Shown here one piece after another: positions 1 to 9,183 of a DNA stretch of 64,000 nt (within the stretch, counting starts at the first letter, position 1; the number at the start of each line of letters is the position of its first letter). The position numbers and the translations under genes were made by a program. The DNA is from Sphingobacteriales bacterium (GTDB taxonomy: Bacteria > Bacteroidota > Bacteroidia > Chitinophagales > UBA2359): NCBI GenBank assembly GCA_016718845.1, contig JADKCK010000014.1, forward strand, positions 96,670-160,669, read 5' to 3'. The notes under the pieces are model-generated. The model did no database searches, was not told the origin of the DNA, and saw only the letters and a list, made by a program, of their open reading frames with translations.

Positions 1-2
1 AG

Positions 3-1106
3 TTTTACTTGCCACCGCCGCCTTCTATTCCGTCGGACAATACAACGGCTAAAATTCAGGTAGCTGTTTTGCTTGATACCAGCAACAGCATGGACAGTTT
101 GATTAACCAAGCAAAAAGCGCCATTGTGGAAATTGGTGAACGAATTGGCTTTGGCACGCGACAGTAAAGGCAACATACCAAGCCTTGAGTTGGCATTGTA
201 CGAGTACGGCAACGATGGTTTATCGGCAGAGGGCACTTCATTCGTCAGGTGTCGCCATTTACCAACGATTTAGATTTTGTGTCGAGCGATTGTTTTCGTT
301 GACTACCAATGGCGGCTCGAGTATTGCGGGGCGGTGATAAAAAATGCCACCGAACAGCTAACATGGAACGGCAATGCCGACGACCTAAAAATTATTTTTA
401 TTGCTGGCAACGAAGCCTTTGACCAAGGTCCGATAGATTATCGTCAATCGTGCAAAAATGCCATTAGTAAAAGTATACTTATCAACACCATTTTTTGTGG
501 TAATACCAACGAAGGTATCAACACACACTGGAAAGACGGTGCCGACCTTGCAGATGGTAAATACATGAATATAAACAGCGATGCTACTGTGGTGCATATT
601 GATGCTCCGCAAGATAGTGTTATAAATAGGTTAAATTTAAAACTAAACGATACCTATATTGGTTATGGCAATTATGGTAAATCGCAAAGAGATGCAAAGT
701 ACCCAAGACTCCTAATGCGGCTACTTATGGTACTGCCAATGCGGCACAACGTGCCATGACCAAAGCGTCGATGAGTTACAAAAACGATACTTGGGATATG
801 GTAGATGCTGCCAAAGAGCGCGGTGGTGCAGCAAAAATAGCTGCCGAAACCAAAGACGAAGATTTGCCCGAAGAAATGAAAAAAATGACTAAAGAAGAAA
901 GGGTTAAATACATAGACGAAAAAGCCAAACAACGCGAGGCGATACAACAACAAATTAGCCAACTTAGCGAAGAACGCCGCAAATATGTTGCCCAAACAGA
1001 AAAAGAATTGGCGGCACAAACGGGCGATAATACCCTAGATGCAGCTATTTTAAACAGCATTAGAGAGCAAGCAAAAGCAAAAAAATACACCTTTGAGCAA
1101 AAATAA
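3..1106 (+). pseudogene. VWA-domain protein, frameshifted and cut by window edge
   Basis: This reads as one VWA-domain protein spread over all three forward frames. The MIDAS start DTSNSM is in the frame beginning at base 3. The reading frame then has to shift near 131, 230, 283, 313 and 700 to keep recognisable text (NELALARDSKGN, then YEYGNDGL, then FIAGNEAFDQGP, NTIFCGN and KDGADLADG, then a charged C-terminal coil up to 1106). The unbroken parts are an ORF at 277-759 and one at 756-1106. The family is a Bacteroidota VWA protein of unknown function, with a metal-dependent ligand-binding fold and a Lys/Glu-rich tail. Five or so indels in 0.6 kb, clustered at the window edge, fit either low-coverage contig-end sequence or true decay; the rest of the window is much cleaner. 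The start lies upstream of the window. Confidence 0.7.
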
Positions 1107-1131
1107 CACCCGTTGCTAAGTAGATTTATGC

Positions 1132-1174
1132 GCATAAAAAATCCCTCTTTTTGTTAAAGAGGGATTTTTTATGC
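1132..1174. terminator. Bidirectional terminator
   Basis: A perfect 19-bp inverted repeat (1132-1150 and 1156-1174, loop TTGTT) with A-rich and T-rich sides lies between the convergent VWA gene and the 1212-2027 gene. It can stop transcription from both sides. Confidence 0.85.
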
Positions 1175-1211
1175 CTAATTTGCAAACTATCAATTCCAAA
1201 CAATTGATTAA

Positions 1212-2027
1212 TTAGTTTGGTGGATTACCAGTATCTTGATTTATTAGTTGTTTTAAGCTATCAAGTTGTTGTTCGCTTAGTTTGTTGTTTCCGTCAGACA
1301 TTTGGTCGTCGAAATTTTCGCTGTTTTCTTCGTCACCTCCGTCGCCAAAGTCCATAGCATCGCCGCCAAAGTCTGCTTTTTTGAGTACTTCGTCGCGCAA
1401 GCCGCTGCTAATTTTCTGTTCGCCGCAATTGTCACAATCTTTGGCGGGCTTAGTTTGTGGTGTTGCTGCATCGGAGTTTGCCTCGATACTTTCGATGTTT
1501 AGTTTGTTTTTTTCGCTTGGTTCTGAGGGTGGAGGCGATGCTTTTTCGCTGGCTTTTTTTGCAGCCTTTTTACTCAGTTTTTCGGCGGTGCTTTCGGGTT
1601 TGCCTTTGTAGGTTTTGCTGTTTTCTGCTTCATTAGTACCCAACAAAGGCTCCTCGTTTTTTACGGGTACTTTTTGTTGCATAGCAAAGTTATTATCTGC
1701 TATGGCATCAACTTGGTAACCTATCGAAAGTAGCTCGTTGGCAACCGAGCTTTGGTTTAAAATAGCTTTTATATCGGTACCTTCTTCAAATACCAATACA
1801 AATTTGCGGTTTTTCAAGTCCGATTCGCAGCGCTGTACACCCTTTTGTTGCATAAACAAACGGGTTAGGTTTACAGCCTCAGAGGTGCTGAGTGAAGCTG
1901 GAGAATTGGGAGAATCTGCTTTTGTTAATTGTATACTTATTTGCTCGTATTTAACCGATTGAGCATTTGTGGATATAGATAGTGCAAATAAAAGCAAATA
2001 AGCAAGCAATAGACTTGTTTTTTTCAT
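1212..2027 (-). CDS. Secreted acidic protein of unknown function
   Basis: A 271-residue protein. The start at 2027 is preferred because the protein then opens with a clean signal peptide (MKKTSLLLAYLLLFALSIS, cleavage after NAQ); an in-frame ATG at 2048 adds seven residues before it. After the signal comes a small folded region of about 80 residues (LTRLFMQQKGVQRCESDL, FVLVFEEGTDI) that loosely recalls ferredoxin-like heavy-metal-associated folds, but without a CxxC motif. A Lys/Ala/Ser/Pro-rich linker follows, then a CDNCG pair and a very acidic, Gly/Asp/Asn-rich tail. I do not recognise the family. No T9SS sorting domain is visible. It stands alone, with terminators on both sides. Confidence 0.75.
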   Translation of the reverse strand: MKKTSLLLAYLLLFALSISTNAQSVKYEQISIQLTKADSPNSPASLSTSEAVNLTRLFMQQKGVQRCESDLKNRKFVLVFEEGTDIKAILNQSSVANELLSIGYQVDAIADNNFAMQQKVPVKNEEPLLGTNEAENSKTYKGKPESTAEKLSKKAAKKASEKASPPPSEPSEKNKLNIESIEANSDAATPQTKPAKDCDNCGEQKISSGLRDEVLKKADFGGDAMDFGDGGDEENSENFDDQMSDGNNKLSEQQLDSLKQLINQDTGNPPN

Positions 2028-2193
2028 AACTTTATATTTAGTGTACATAGCACGTTTATGTGGCTTATACTATGTAAAGTTAGCACAATATGGTGGAACA
2101 AAAAAATTTTTTGCCATTTATCAATACATTTTTTTAAAAAAATATTTCATGTGATTACTATAGCACATCAACAAAGTAATTTAAGGAAAATAG

Positions 2194-2234
2194 AAAGTGC
2201 AAATAGCTATTTAAAATAGTTACTTGCACTTTTT
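2194..2234 (-). terminator. Terminator downstream of DAHP synthase gene
   Basis: The arms AAAGTGCAA (2194-2202) and TTGCACTTT (2224-2232) with an A/T-rich inner stem form a hairpin just past the stop of the 2306-3439 gene. T-runs are available on either strand. Confidence 0.65.
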
Positions 2235-2305
2235 ACAATTCTATAAGTTGCTGATTGTCTTGCACATAAGTACATTAACTACAAAAGCATATATTTATAT
2301 CACAA

Positions 2306-3439
2306 TCAACCTTTTACTTCTATCTTATGTGCTTGATTAGATGTGTTCATTATGCTTGTTTGGTGCCGTATAGACTCTTTGTGTACAACATTATATAGGT
2401 CAAACATAAATTCTTCCGTTAAACCTTCTTTAATACCTGCTTGGCTACGTTCGCGCACTATTTCGTCCCATCTATTTGGTTGCAAAATGGTAATGTTATT
2501 TTCTAATTTATACCTACCAATTTGCTCGGCAATGTGCATACGTTTGGTTAATATAGCTAACAGTTCTTTGTCTACATCGTCAATCATATCGCGCAAATCT
2601 TCCAGGTTATGCAAAAATACAGCATCGGTACTTGTTGTTTTGCGCAGCACAAGGCTATCAATCAAACGTGCATAATTTTCGGGGGTTACTTGTTGTTCGG
2701 CATCGCTTAGGGCGCGGGCAGGGTTAATATGCGACTCAAGCATGATACCATTAAAGTTCAAGTCCATTGCTTTTTGGGCTACCTCTTGCAGTGTATCTCG
2801 TCGTCCGCAAATATGGCTGGGGTCGCAGATAATAGGCAAATTAGGCATACGTCGCATCAACTCAATAGGTATTTCCCATTGGGGTTTGTTGCGGTATTTG
2901 CTTTTTTCGTGCGATGAAAATCCGCGATGAATGGCTGCCAATTTGGTGATGCCTACTTTGTTCATTCGTTCAAAAGCACCCATCCACAGCGACAAATCGG
3001 GGTTGACAGGGTTTTTAATCATCACCGGAATATCTACCCCTTGCAGTGCGTCGGCAATTTCTTGTATCGAGAATGGGTTAACCGTTGTGCGTGCTCCAAT
3101 CCAAAGTATATCAACGCCCATACGCAAAGCTTCGTATACGTGTTTCACATTGGCTACCTCTACAGTTACGGGCAAACCCGTTGCTTTACCTGCTTGTTTT
3201 AGCCATTGCAAGCCAATGCTGCCAATACCCTCAAAACAATTGGGGCGGGTTCGGGGTTTCCATATACCAGCACGTAATATATGTACTCCTCCATGTTGTG
3301 CCAATTGTTGGCAGGTTTCCATAACTTGCTCTTCTGTTTCGGCGCTACATGGACCTGCTATCATCAAAGGTTCAGTGTCCGAAAAACCAAAACCCCATTG
3401 GCTAAGTGGCGTTAGCTGTAATTTAATTTCTGATGCCAT
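2306..3439 (-). CDS. Bifunctional DAHP synthase / chorismate mutase
   Basis: A 377-residue enzyme that joins the entry step of the shikimate pathway (phosphoenolpyruvate + erythrose 4-phosphate to DAHP) to chorismate mutase (chorismate to prephenate). Residues 1-260 are a type I-beta DAHP synthase: GPCSAET at 29-35, KPRTRP, a metal/PEP-site IKNPVNPDL, HRGF and CDPSHICGRRD. Residues about 270-350 are an AroQ-type all-helical mutase (DDVDKELLAILTKRM, IAEQIGRYK). The C-terminal position of the mutase is the usual Bacteroidota fusion, unlike the N-terminal fusion in Bacillus. Shikimate kinase (38203) and the chorismate-using MqnA (63096) are elsewhere in the window. A TATCTTTG promoter element on the minus strand lies about 60 bases upstream. 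Confidence 0.93.
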   Translation of the reverse strand: MASEIKLQLTPLSQWGFGFSDTEPLMIAGPCSAETEEQVMETCQQLAQHGGVHILRAGIWKPRTRPNCFEGIGSIGLQWLKQAGKATGLPVTVEVANVKHVYEALRMGVDILWIGARTTVNPFSIQEIADALQGVDIPVMIKNPVNPDLSLWMGAFERMNKVGITKLAAIHRGFSSHEKSKYRNKPQWEIPIELMRRMPNLPIICDPSHICGRRDTLQEVAQKAMDLNFNGIMLESHINPARALSDAEQQVTPENYARLIDSLVLRKTTSTDAVFLHNLEDLRDMIDDVDKELLAILTKRMHIAEQIGRYKLENNITILQPNRWDEIVRERSQAGIKEGLTEEFMFDLYNVVHKESIRHQTSIMNTSNQAHKIEVKG

Positions 3440-3500
3440 ACAATAAAATAATAATGATGTGATAAGTAATAGAAGAACAAAACATCGGAGAATCTAGATG

Positions 3501-3508
3501 CAAAGATA
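3501..3508 (-). promoter_or_regulatory. Probable -7 promoter element for DAHP synthase gene
   Basis: CAAAGATA on the plus strand reads TATCTTTG on the minus strand, matching the Bacteroidota TAnnTTTG -7 consensus, about 60 bases before the start codon at 3439. No good -33 TTTG is at the expected distance, so this is a single-element call. Confidence 0.45.
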
Positions 3509-3599
3509 GCGCTTTTTTTGCAATTTTGCGCATTTAAGGCTAAACTTAACACTTTTGCCCCGCTCAAACTACCCACACAAAGCCCCACTTGACGACACC

Positions 3600-4136
3600 T
3601 CTGTGTCTCCGTTGTAAAATAAAAAACAACAAGAGGCACAGAGAAAACAGAGAAAAGAAAAACTCCGTGTTCTCCGTGTCTCCGTTGTAAATAAAATGAC
3701 CACATAGATACATAGAAAATCATAGGGTCATAGAAAAATCACCACATAGGCAGTCTATTAACTATGTCTCTATGAAAACCTATGCTACTATGTGTCAAAA
3801 AAACTCCGTGTTCTCTGTGTCTCCGTTGTAAATAAAATCACCACATAGGCAGCCTATTAACTATGTCTCTATGAAAACCTATGCTACTATGTGTCAAAAA
3901 AACTCCGTGTTCTCCGTGTCTCCGTTGTAAATAAAATCACCACATAGGCAGCCTATTAACTATGTCTCTATGAAAACCTATGCTACTATGTGTCAAAAAA
4001 ACTCCGTGTTCTCCGTGTCTCCGTTGTAAATAAAATCACCACATAGGCAGCCTATTAACTATGTCTCTATGAAAACCTATGCTACTATGTGTCAAAAAAA
4101 CTCCGTGTTCTCCGTGTCTCCGTTGTAATAAAAAAA
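3600..4136. repeat. 99-bp minisatellite array
   Basis: Three near-identical 99-bp units begin at 3801, 3900 and 3999, with a partial fourth at 4098 and more diverged, partly scrambled units from about 3600. Each unit joins two word sets: one of CTCCGTGTCTCCGTTGTAA type and one of CTATG-rich type ending CTATGCTACTATGTGTC. The second word recurs in the larger array at 41216-42460. The array fills the gap between DAHP synthase and the sortilin-like gene; no ORF or terminator is evident in it. Confidence 0.9.
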
Positions 4137-4174
4137 CAACAAGATGTGTTGCAAAGTCAAACCCATCTAAAATA

Positions 4175-7100
4175 CTACTTTTTTTTACTTAACTTAATAA
4201 TAGGTGTTTGTTGTAGCATAATGGCTTTGTTTAGTTCGGGGATTTTTTCGTTCAAAATGGTTTTAAACGATGTTATTTCTTTATCCACCAATACAACAAT
4301 ATTATCATAAGCCTCGTAGCTTTGTTTGGTAGGTGGCGCATCTGCCGACCTAACGGCATTGCCAATACCTGCCAATTTGTCGTTTAGTTTTATGGGGTAG
4401 TTCAACAAATCCTGAAACGCTTTTGCTCTGTGTTGCACCAATCTATCCTCCATACGATTTAAAGTATCTAAAATAGGTTTGGTTATTTTTTTAAGTTTAT
4501 TGCTTACTGTTGTATCTTCTAGGCTACCCATATAGGTGTTTATTTGTTGGCGTATTTTGCGCAAATCGTTAACAGTTTGGTGCGTTTCGGACAGTTTATC
4601 GCGTATTTTTAGGGCAAGACTAAGTTGTTCTTTAAACTCGGCATCGGTGGTTTGTATGCGTGGGTCTTTCACAATCTCGAAAGGTTGTTGCATCAACAGC
4701 GAGTCGGCGAGTAACAATTTTACCACATATTTACCCGGTATAGCTTGCGGTCCGCCAACCGAACCTGTCCACATAAAGCTACCTTCGCCTTCAATTTTGG
4801 TAGCATCGGCATAGTTCATGTTCCAAGAAAACATATTTTGCCCTACTTTGGTAGGTAAGGTATTGGGTTGTGTTTTGTCTTTTTCGGTGTAGTATTCTTT
4901 TACTTCTTTTATTGGTTCGCCTTTGGGGTCTTTTTTGCTCGAAAACGTAGCAATGGTATCGCCTTTTTCGGTCAAAAATTGCATACGTAGTTCTTTGGTA
5001 GGTGTTTGTTTTAGTTTATAAAAAACTTGCACACCTGCTGGTGCATTTTCGCCTATTTGCATGTTTGGATTATAATAGCTACTACCTTCGGTTCGGTAGG
5101 TGTGGCGTGGGGCAAACAACCAATAATTGGCGTTGGCTATTTGGTCGGATAGTTGATAGATGGGTTCTAAATTATCTAACACCCAAAACGACCTACCATG
5201 CGTGGCTACGACTAAATCTTTTTCGTTTTTTTGGATTTGTAGGTCGTGGATAGGCGACAAGGGTAAATTTAGTTGCAGCGGTTGCCAATGTTCGCCTTCA
5301 TCAAACGAGATAAAAATACCTCGCTCGGTACCGGCATACAATATGTTTTGGCGATTGGGGTCTTGGCGCACAACACGGCAATAGGCATTTTGTGGGATAC
5401 CTGCGGTAATCAATTTCCAAGTTTTGCCATAATCGGTGGTTTTTAGCAAATAAGGTTTATCATCTGCCCATTTATAACGGTTAGCTGCCAAAAAACAAGT
5501 ACCTGCGTCAAACTCCGAGGGCGACACCATGCTCATCAGTGCCCATTCGGGTAATAGGTTGGTGGGTGGCGTTACTTTTGTCCAGTCTTTACCGCCGTTT
5601 TGGCTCACATGTATCAAACCATCGTCGGAGCCTGCCCACAAAACGCCCGTTTTAACTGGCGATTCGGCAAAGGTAAAAATGGTGCAATAAGTTTCTACGC
5701 TGGTATTGTCTTTGGTAATAGGTCCGCCGCTTGGTTGTTGTTTGGTGGTGTCGTTGCGGGTCAAATCGGGGCTAATTATTTCCCAACTCATGCCTTCGTT
5801 GGTGGTTTTGTGCACATATTGCGAGGTTGCATACATCGTTTTGGGGTCGTTTGGCGATTGCACAATGGGGTATGTCCATTGAAAACGGTATTTTTTGGTG
5901 ATAGCTCCATGCCCTATCGAGCCTTCGGGATAAACCGATACGTTTTGTGATTGCCCTGTTACATGGTTGTATTTACTCATGTATCCATCATATTCGCCGC
6001 CAAAGGTAATATCGTCGTTGGTGGGGTGTGGCAAAATGTAACCTGCTTCGCCGCCTGCTGCTGGGTACCAATCGCTTTTGTCAATGTTATTGCCAACGGT
6101 TCGGCTGGCGATGCAAATAGAACTATTGTCCTGTTGTGCGCCAAAAATGCGGTACGGAAACCTATTATCCAATGCTACGTGGTAAAATTGTGCGGTAGGT
6201 ATGTCCAAATCTGTCCAGGTTTTACCGCCATTTGTTGATACTTCGGCTCCGCCATCATCGCCCAAAATCATGCGTTGTGGGTCGTTGGGAGCAATCCAAA
6301 GGTCGTGGTTATCGCCATGGTTATTTCTGATGATATTGAATTTGGTGCCGCCATCAACCGATTTCCAGAACTGTACATTTAGCACATAAATGCTGTTGGC
6401 ATCTTGTGGGTCGGCAAATATTTGGCTAAAGTACCAAGGTCGTTGGCTTAGGTTTTTATCTTCGCTTGTTCTGCGCCAGGTGTCGCCGCCATCATCGGAG
6501 CGGTATAATCCGCCATTTTCGTTTTCTATCATTGCCCAAACGCGCTTGCTGTTTACGGGCGATATGGCAACACTTATTTTGCCCAAAATGCCCTTTGGCA
6601 TTCCGGGTTTGTCCGAAACAAATTTCCATGTTTCGCCGCCATCGGTTGATTTGTACAAGCCGCTGCCTTTACCGCCGCTGCTCATAGCGTAAGGGTTGCG
6701 GTAGCATTGCCAAAGCGATGCAAATAATACGTTAGGATTTTGTGGGTCGAAAACTACGTTTACGGCTCCTGTGCTGTCGTTTTTAGCCAATACTAATCGC
6801 CAGTTTTTGCCGCCATCGGTTGATTTATACAAACCTCGCTCGGCATTGGGTTTAAAAACGTTGCCCAAGGCGCAAGCAAAAAGGGTGTTTTCGTTGGTTG
6901 GATGCACGGCAATGGTGCTAATAGCAAACGATTTGTCTAAGCCAATTTTGTTCCACGATTTACCTGCATCTTCCGATTTATACATACCATCGCCGTAGCT
7001 AATGTTGCCGCGTATTTCTGCCTCGCCTGTGCCTACGTACACTACATTGGGGTTGCTAGGTGCTACTGCAATTGCCCCGATAGACGAGGCAGTGAAGATA

Positions 7101-7381
7101 GAGTCGGAGATAGATAGCCAAGTGTTGCCGCCGTCATCGGTTTTCCAAACGCCGCCGCCCGTAGCTCCAAAGTAGTAGGTATTGGGTTGGTCTTTATGCC
7201 CTGCAACTGCCAACGAGCGCCCTGCTCTAAACGGACCAACGCACCGCCAGTGCATGGCACGGAACAAAGATTGGTCGTATTTTGGGGTAGTTGATGAAGA
7301 AATGTTTTGTTTTTTTTGGGCGAAAACAAGGGTGCTAATTAAGCATAAAAGGCAGATGAGGTAAGTGTGTTTTTTGTTCAT
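4175..7381 (-). CDS. Secreted sortilin/VPS10-like Asp-box beta-propeller protein
   Basis: A 1068-residue secreted protein. The start at 7381 gives a standard signal peptide (MNKKHTYLICLLCLISTLVFAQ); the ORF is open for 56 more codons, but that part overlaps a dispersed repeat and is not protein-like. The N-terminal two thirds carry many Asp-box (BNR) motifs of the form SxDGGxxW, for example KTDDGGNTW, KSTDGGKNW and RSDDGGDTW, which form a VPS10/sortilin-type beta-propeller. The C-terminal ~300 residues have beta-rich and helical parts (LALKIRDKLSETHQTVNDLRKIRQQI). Database entries for such proteins often say glycosyl hydrolase from the Asp-boxes alone; no catalytic set supports that here. The ligand is unknown. 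No T9SS sorting signal is clear. Confidence 0.85.
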   Translation of the reverse strand: MNKKHTYLICLLCLISTLVFAQKKQNISSSTTPKYDQSLFRAMHWRCVGPFRAGRSLAVAGHKDQPNTYYFGATGGGVWKTDDGGNTWLSISDSIFTASSIGAIAVAPSNPNVVYVGTGEAEIRGNISYGDGMYKSEDAGKSWNKIGLDKSFAISTIAVHPTNENTLFACALGNVFKPNAERGLYKSTDGGKNWRLVLAKNDSTGAVNVVFDPQNPNVLFASLWQCYRNPYAMSSGGKGSGLYKSTDGGETWKFVSDKPGMPKGILGKISVAISPVNSKRVWAMIENENGGLYRSDDGGDTWRRTSEDKNLSQRPWYFSQIFADPQDANSIYVLNVQFWKSVDGGTKFNIIRNNHGDNHDLWIAPNDPQRMILGDDGGAEVSTNGGKTWTDLDIPTAQFYHVALDNRFPYRIFGAQQDNSSICIASRTVGNNIDKSDWYPAAGGEAGYILPHPTNDDITFGGEYDGYMSKYNHVTGQSQNVSVYPEGSIGHGAITKKYRFQWTYPIVQSPNDPKTMYATSQYVHKTTNEGMSWEIISPDLTRNDTTKQQPSGGPITKDNTSVETYCTIFTFAESPVKTGVLWAGSDDGLIHVSQNGGKDWTKVTPPTNLLPEWALMSMVSPSEFDAGTCFLAANRYKWADDKPYLLKTTDYGKTWKLITAGIPQNAYCRVVRQDPNRQNILYAGTERGIFISFDEGEHWQPLQLNLPLSPIHDLQIQKNEKDLVVATHGRSFWVLDNLEPIYQLSDQIANANYWLFAPRHTYRTEGSSYYNPNMQIGENAPAGVQVFYKLKQTPTKELRMQFLTEKGDTIATFSSKKDPKGEPIKEVKEYYTEKDKTQPNTLPTKVGQNMFSWNMNYADATKIEGEGSFMWTGSVGGPQAIPGKYVVKLLLADSLLMQQPFEIVKDPRIQTTDAEFKEQLSLALKIRDKLSETHQTVNDLRKIRQQINTYMGSLEDTTVSNKLKKITKPILDTLNRMEDRLVQHRAKAFQDLLNYPIKLNDKLAGIGNAVRSADAPPTKQSYEAYDNIVVLVDKEITSFKTILNEKIPELNKAIMLQQTPIIKLSKKK

Positions 7382-7489
7382 GTTTATTATTTGTTTTTTG
7401 TTGTGTGTAAATTGTTGTGTGGTGTTTGTGTGGCTGTGGTGTGTTAGGGGAGGCGAGTGTTTTTTGTTGTGGCTGCGCCTAAAGTGTTG

Positions 7490-7567
7490 TGGGGGTGCCC
7501 GCAACTGTGAAAAGTGTGGAAAGCTAACCATCACCCCCAAAAAAGACATTTACCGCGTCAAGCGGGA
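7490..7567 (-). repeat. CCCGC/GGGGGTG stem element, copy 1
   Basis: On the minus strand it reads CCCGCTTGACGCGG (hairpin), then GTCTTTTTTGGGGGTGAT, a variable loop, and CACCCCC. The GGGGGTG and CACCCCC arms (7532-7538 and 7491-7497) pair. The same layout occurs at 17966, 38022 and 43940. This copy lies in the presumed 5' leader of the 4175-7381 gene. Confidence 0.8.
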
Positions 7568-7628
7568 CGGGCGCAAGCTGTTGGCATCAATGCTTAAAGT
7601 GATTACTGCTTAGTGCCCGCTTGTTGTG

Positions 7629-7636
7629 CAAAGGTA
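7629..7636 (-). promoter_or_regulatory. Possible -7 promoter element for the sortilin-like gene
   Basis: CAAAGGTA on the plus strand is TACCTTTG on the minus strand, matching TAnnTTTG. It would give a leader of about 240 bases that includes stem element copy 1. No clear -33 element. Confidence 0.35.
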
Positions 7637-7670
7637 AAAACAAATTGGTTGATTTTGTAGAAAGTGCATA

Positions 7671-7707
7671 AAAAACACCCGTAAGTGCAGTACTTACGGG
7701 TGTTTTT
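7671..7707. terminator. Strong hairpin terminator
   Basis: A perfect 16-bp stem (7671-7686 with 7692-7707, loop GCAGT) has an A-run before it and a T-run after it. It separates the 8125-9036 gene from the 4175-7381 gene, both on the minus strand, and sits just outside the mobile element. Confidence 0.8.
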
Positions 7708-7719
7708 GGGTAATAGAGG

Positions 7720-8120
7720 CTCACGTTACGCAGGTATAACTCAAACAAGGTACCTATTAAGTGGCATGGGGCTTTGTTAGTAGTTTGTTGCTGTTTTGCT
7801 GCTGCTTACCATTTATTAAAAGTTTGTTACTTTTTTTCTTGACAAAAAAAGTAACCAAAAAAGTCAAGGCTGTATAGGAATTGGCTAAAATGGACAACAT
7901 TACGCTAAAAGATATAAACTTGCACGCCAAACGGTTTGTTTGTCGAGTTTATTTCTGGGCTCGGTGTGGCGTGCTTCAAACAGTATATCTTTTTTAACGC
8001 TCCATTTTTGTCCATTTCTTAACGCCAATTCCTATAATGCCGGTCTCTCCCTACAAATAATGCAAAGCACAGCTAAAAATACCAAATAGTTAATTATAGA
8101 AATGTGCTGCGTAACGTGAG
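7720..8120 (+). mobile_element. 401-bp MITE-like element, copy 1
   Basis: The ends are perfect 14-bp terminal inverted repeats, CTCACGTTACGCAG (7720-7733) and its complement (8107-8120). No transposase ORF fits inside. The interior is a long imperfect foldback: GGAATTGGC near 7879 pairs with GCCAATTCC near 8026, and inside it two further arm pairs follow around GCACGCC/GGCGTGC. A second copy in inverted orientation is at 43481-43880, clearly homologous along its length (roughly 85% by eye). This copy has no visible target-site duplication, so it is either older or rearranged. Its right end is four bases from the stop codon of the PorP/SprF gene. Confidence 0.8.
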
Positions 8121-8124
8121 TTAA

Positions 8125-9036
8125 TTACTTTAAGACTGCGAAGTTGTAGCCCAATGTAATTTCGTGCGAGCCATTGCTGACGGTGTTTAAGCCCGATGTG
8201 GTGATGTCGTAAGAGTAAGCAAAGTTAAAGCCATTGCCCATATCTAAACCTAACAAAATACTTGCTGCGTCTTCGGTGCGATAAGCTACGCCCAACCAGT
8301 AGTTGTTGCTGTTAAGTTTATAGATACCACGTGCGTTGAGTTCAAACTGTGGTTTGTTGGCTCGTACAAATTTGCCAATTACGGCTGGGGCAAGCGAAAA
8401 GCTTTCGCTAATGTCGAAGGTGTAGCCGCCCATTAGGTAAAAGTGGCGGGCATTTTGGATACTTTCGGCATTACCTGCAAATTTGTATTTGCTGGCAAAT
8501 AGTTGGTTTGCCGATAATCCTGCGAAATAGTTTTCGCCTTTTAGGTAAGCCCCTAAGTTGGCATCGGCTCCAAATTTACCGCTTGTGCCGCTACCTATTT
8601 GTGGGTCACCGCTGTCGTCAAGTATCAAATCATCGAACTTGATGCTGTATTGCATCAGGTTTGCCGATATACCAAAGCCTAGATAAGTGGTGCGGTCGAG
8701 GCTAATAGGTAGGTGATAGGCATAAGCCAACTGCGCACCCGTGCGGCGTGTTGGACCTGTGGCATCGGTGTAGAGGATAGCACCTAATCCGATTTTCTTT
8801 TCGGGACTTAGGTTGCCATGCACACTTATTAAGCCTGTGGTAGGTGCGCCTTCAACGCCTGTCCATTGTTTACGGAAAGCAAATTTAGCCATAAACTTGT
8901 CCGAACTACCTGCTATGGCGGGGTTATACGCAAAATCGTTGGTCATGTATTGCGTAAGTTGAAATATTTGCTGGGCTTTTAATTGGCTAAATGTGCCAAT
9001 AAGCAGCAAAAATGCTATAGAGAAATGTTTTTTCAT
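8125..9036 (-). CDS. Type IX secretion system membrane protein, PorP/SprF family
   Basis: A 303-residue outer-membrane protein with a signal peptide (MKKHFSIAFLLLIGTFSQL, cleaved near KAQQ) and the family opening QLTQYMTNDFAYNPAIAGS. It continues as a beta-barrel-like series of alternating strands (LGAILYTDATGPTRRTG, LGFGISANLMQYS, WLGVAYR) and ends in a strand. PorP/SprF proteins help T9SS secrete or anchor particular cargo, and paralogues commonly sit beside genes for type B sorting-domain proteins. That is exactly the case here: the upstream gene on the same strand (147 bases away) encodes a type B cargo protein. It is most likely the dedicated partner of that protein rather than the core PorP. 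Confidence 0.92.
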   Translation of the reverse strand: MKKHFSIAFLLLIGTFSQLKAQQIFQLTQYMTNDFAYNPAIAGSSDKFMAKFAFRKQWTGVEGAPTTGLISVHGNLSPEKKIGLGAILYTDATGPTRRTGAQLAYAYHLPISLDRTTYLGFGISANLMQYSIKFDDLILDDSGDPQIGSGTSGKFGADANLGAYLKGENYFAGLSANQLFASKYKFAGNAESIQNARHFYLMGGYTFDISESFSLAPAVIGKFVRANKPQFELNARGIYKLNSNNYWLGVAYRTEDAASILLGLDMGNGFNFAYSYDITTSGLNTVSNGSHEITLGYNFAVLK

Positions 9037-9183
9037 TGTAATTTAATTGAATGATGTTGGTTGTTAACTTTGGGCTACAGGCTACAGTTTGTTGGCAATA
9101 GGCTTTTAGTTTAAAACTTTGGGCTGATGATTAATAACCCACAGCATTGGAACAAGCTGTAGCCTGCGGCTTAAAGTCAAATT

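Noticed and set aside
4175..7381. Glycosyl hydrolase (sialidase) assignment from Asp-boxes
   Set aside because: Asp-boxes are structural; the arginine triad and catalytic residues of sialidases are not seen, and the overall pattern is sortilin/VPS10-like.
9037..9183. GGCTACAGGCTACAG and CTGTAGCCTGCGGC as a terminator between the C25 and PorP-like genes
   Set aside because: The arms are far apart and no T-run follows; similar GGCTACAGGCT words occur at 41150 and 45061, so this is more likely a dispersed word than a terminator.
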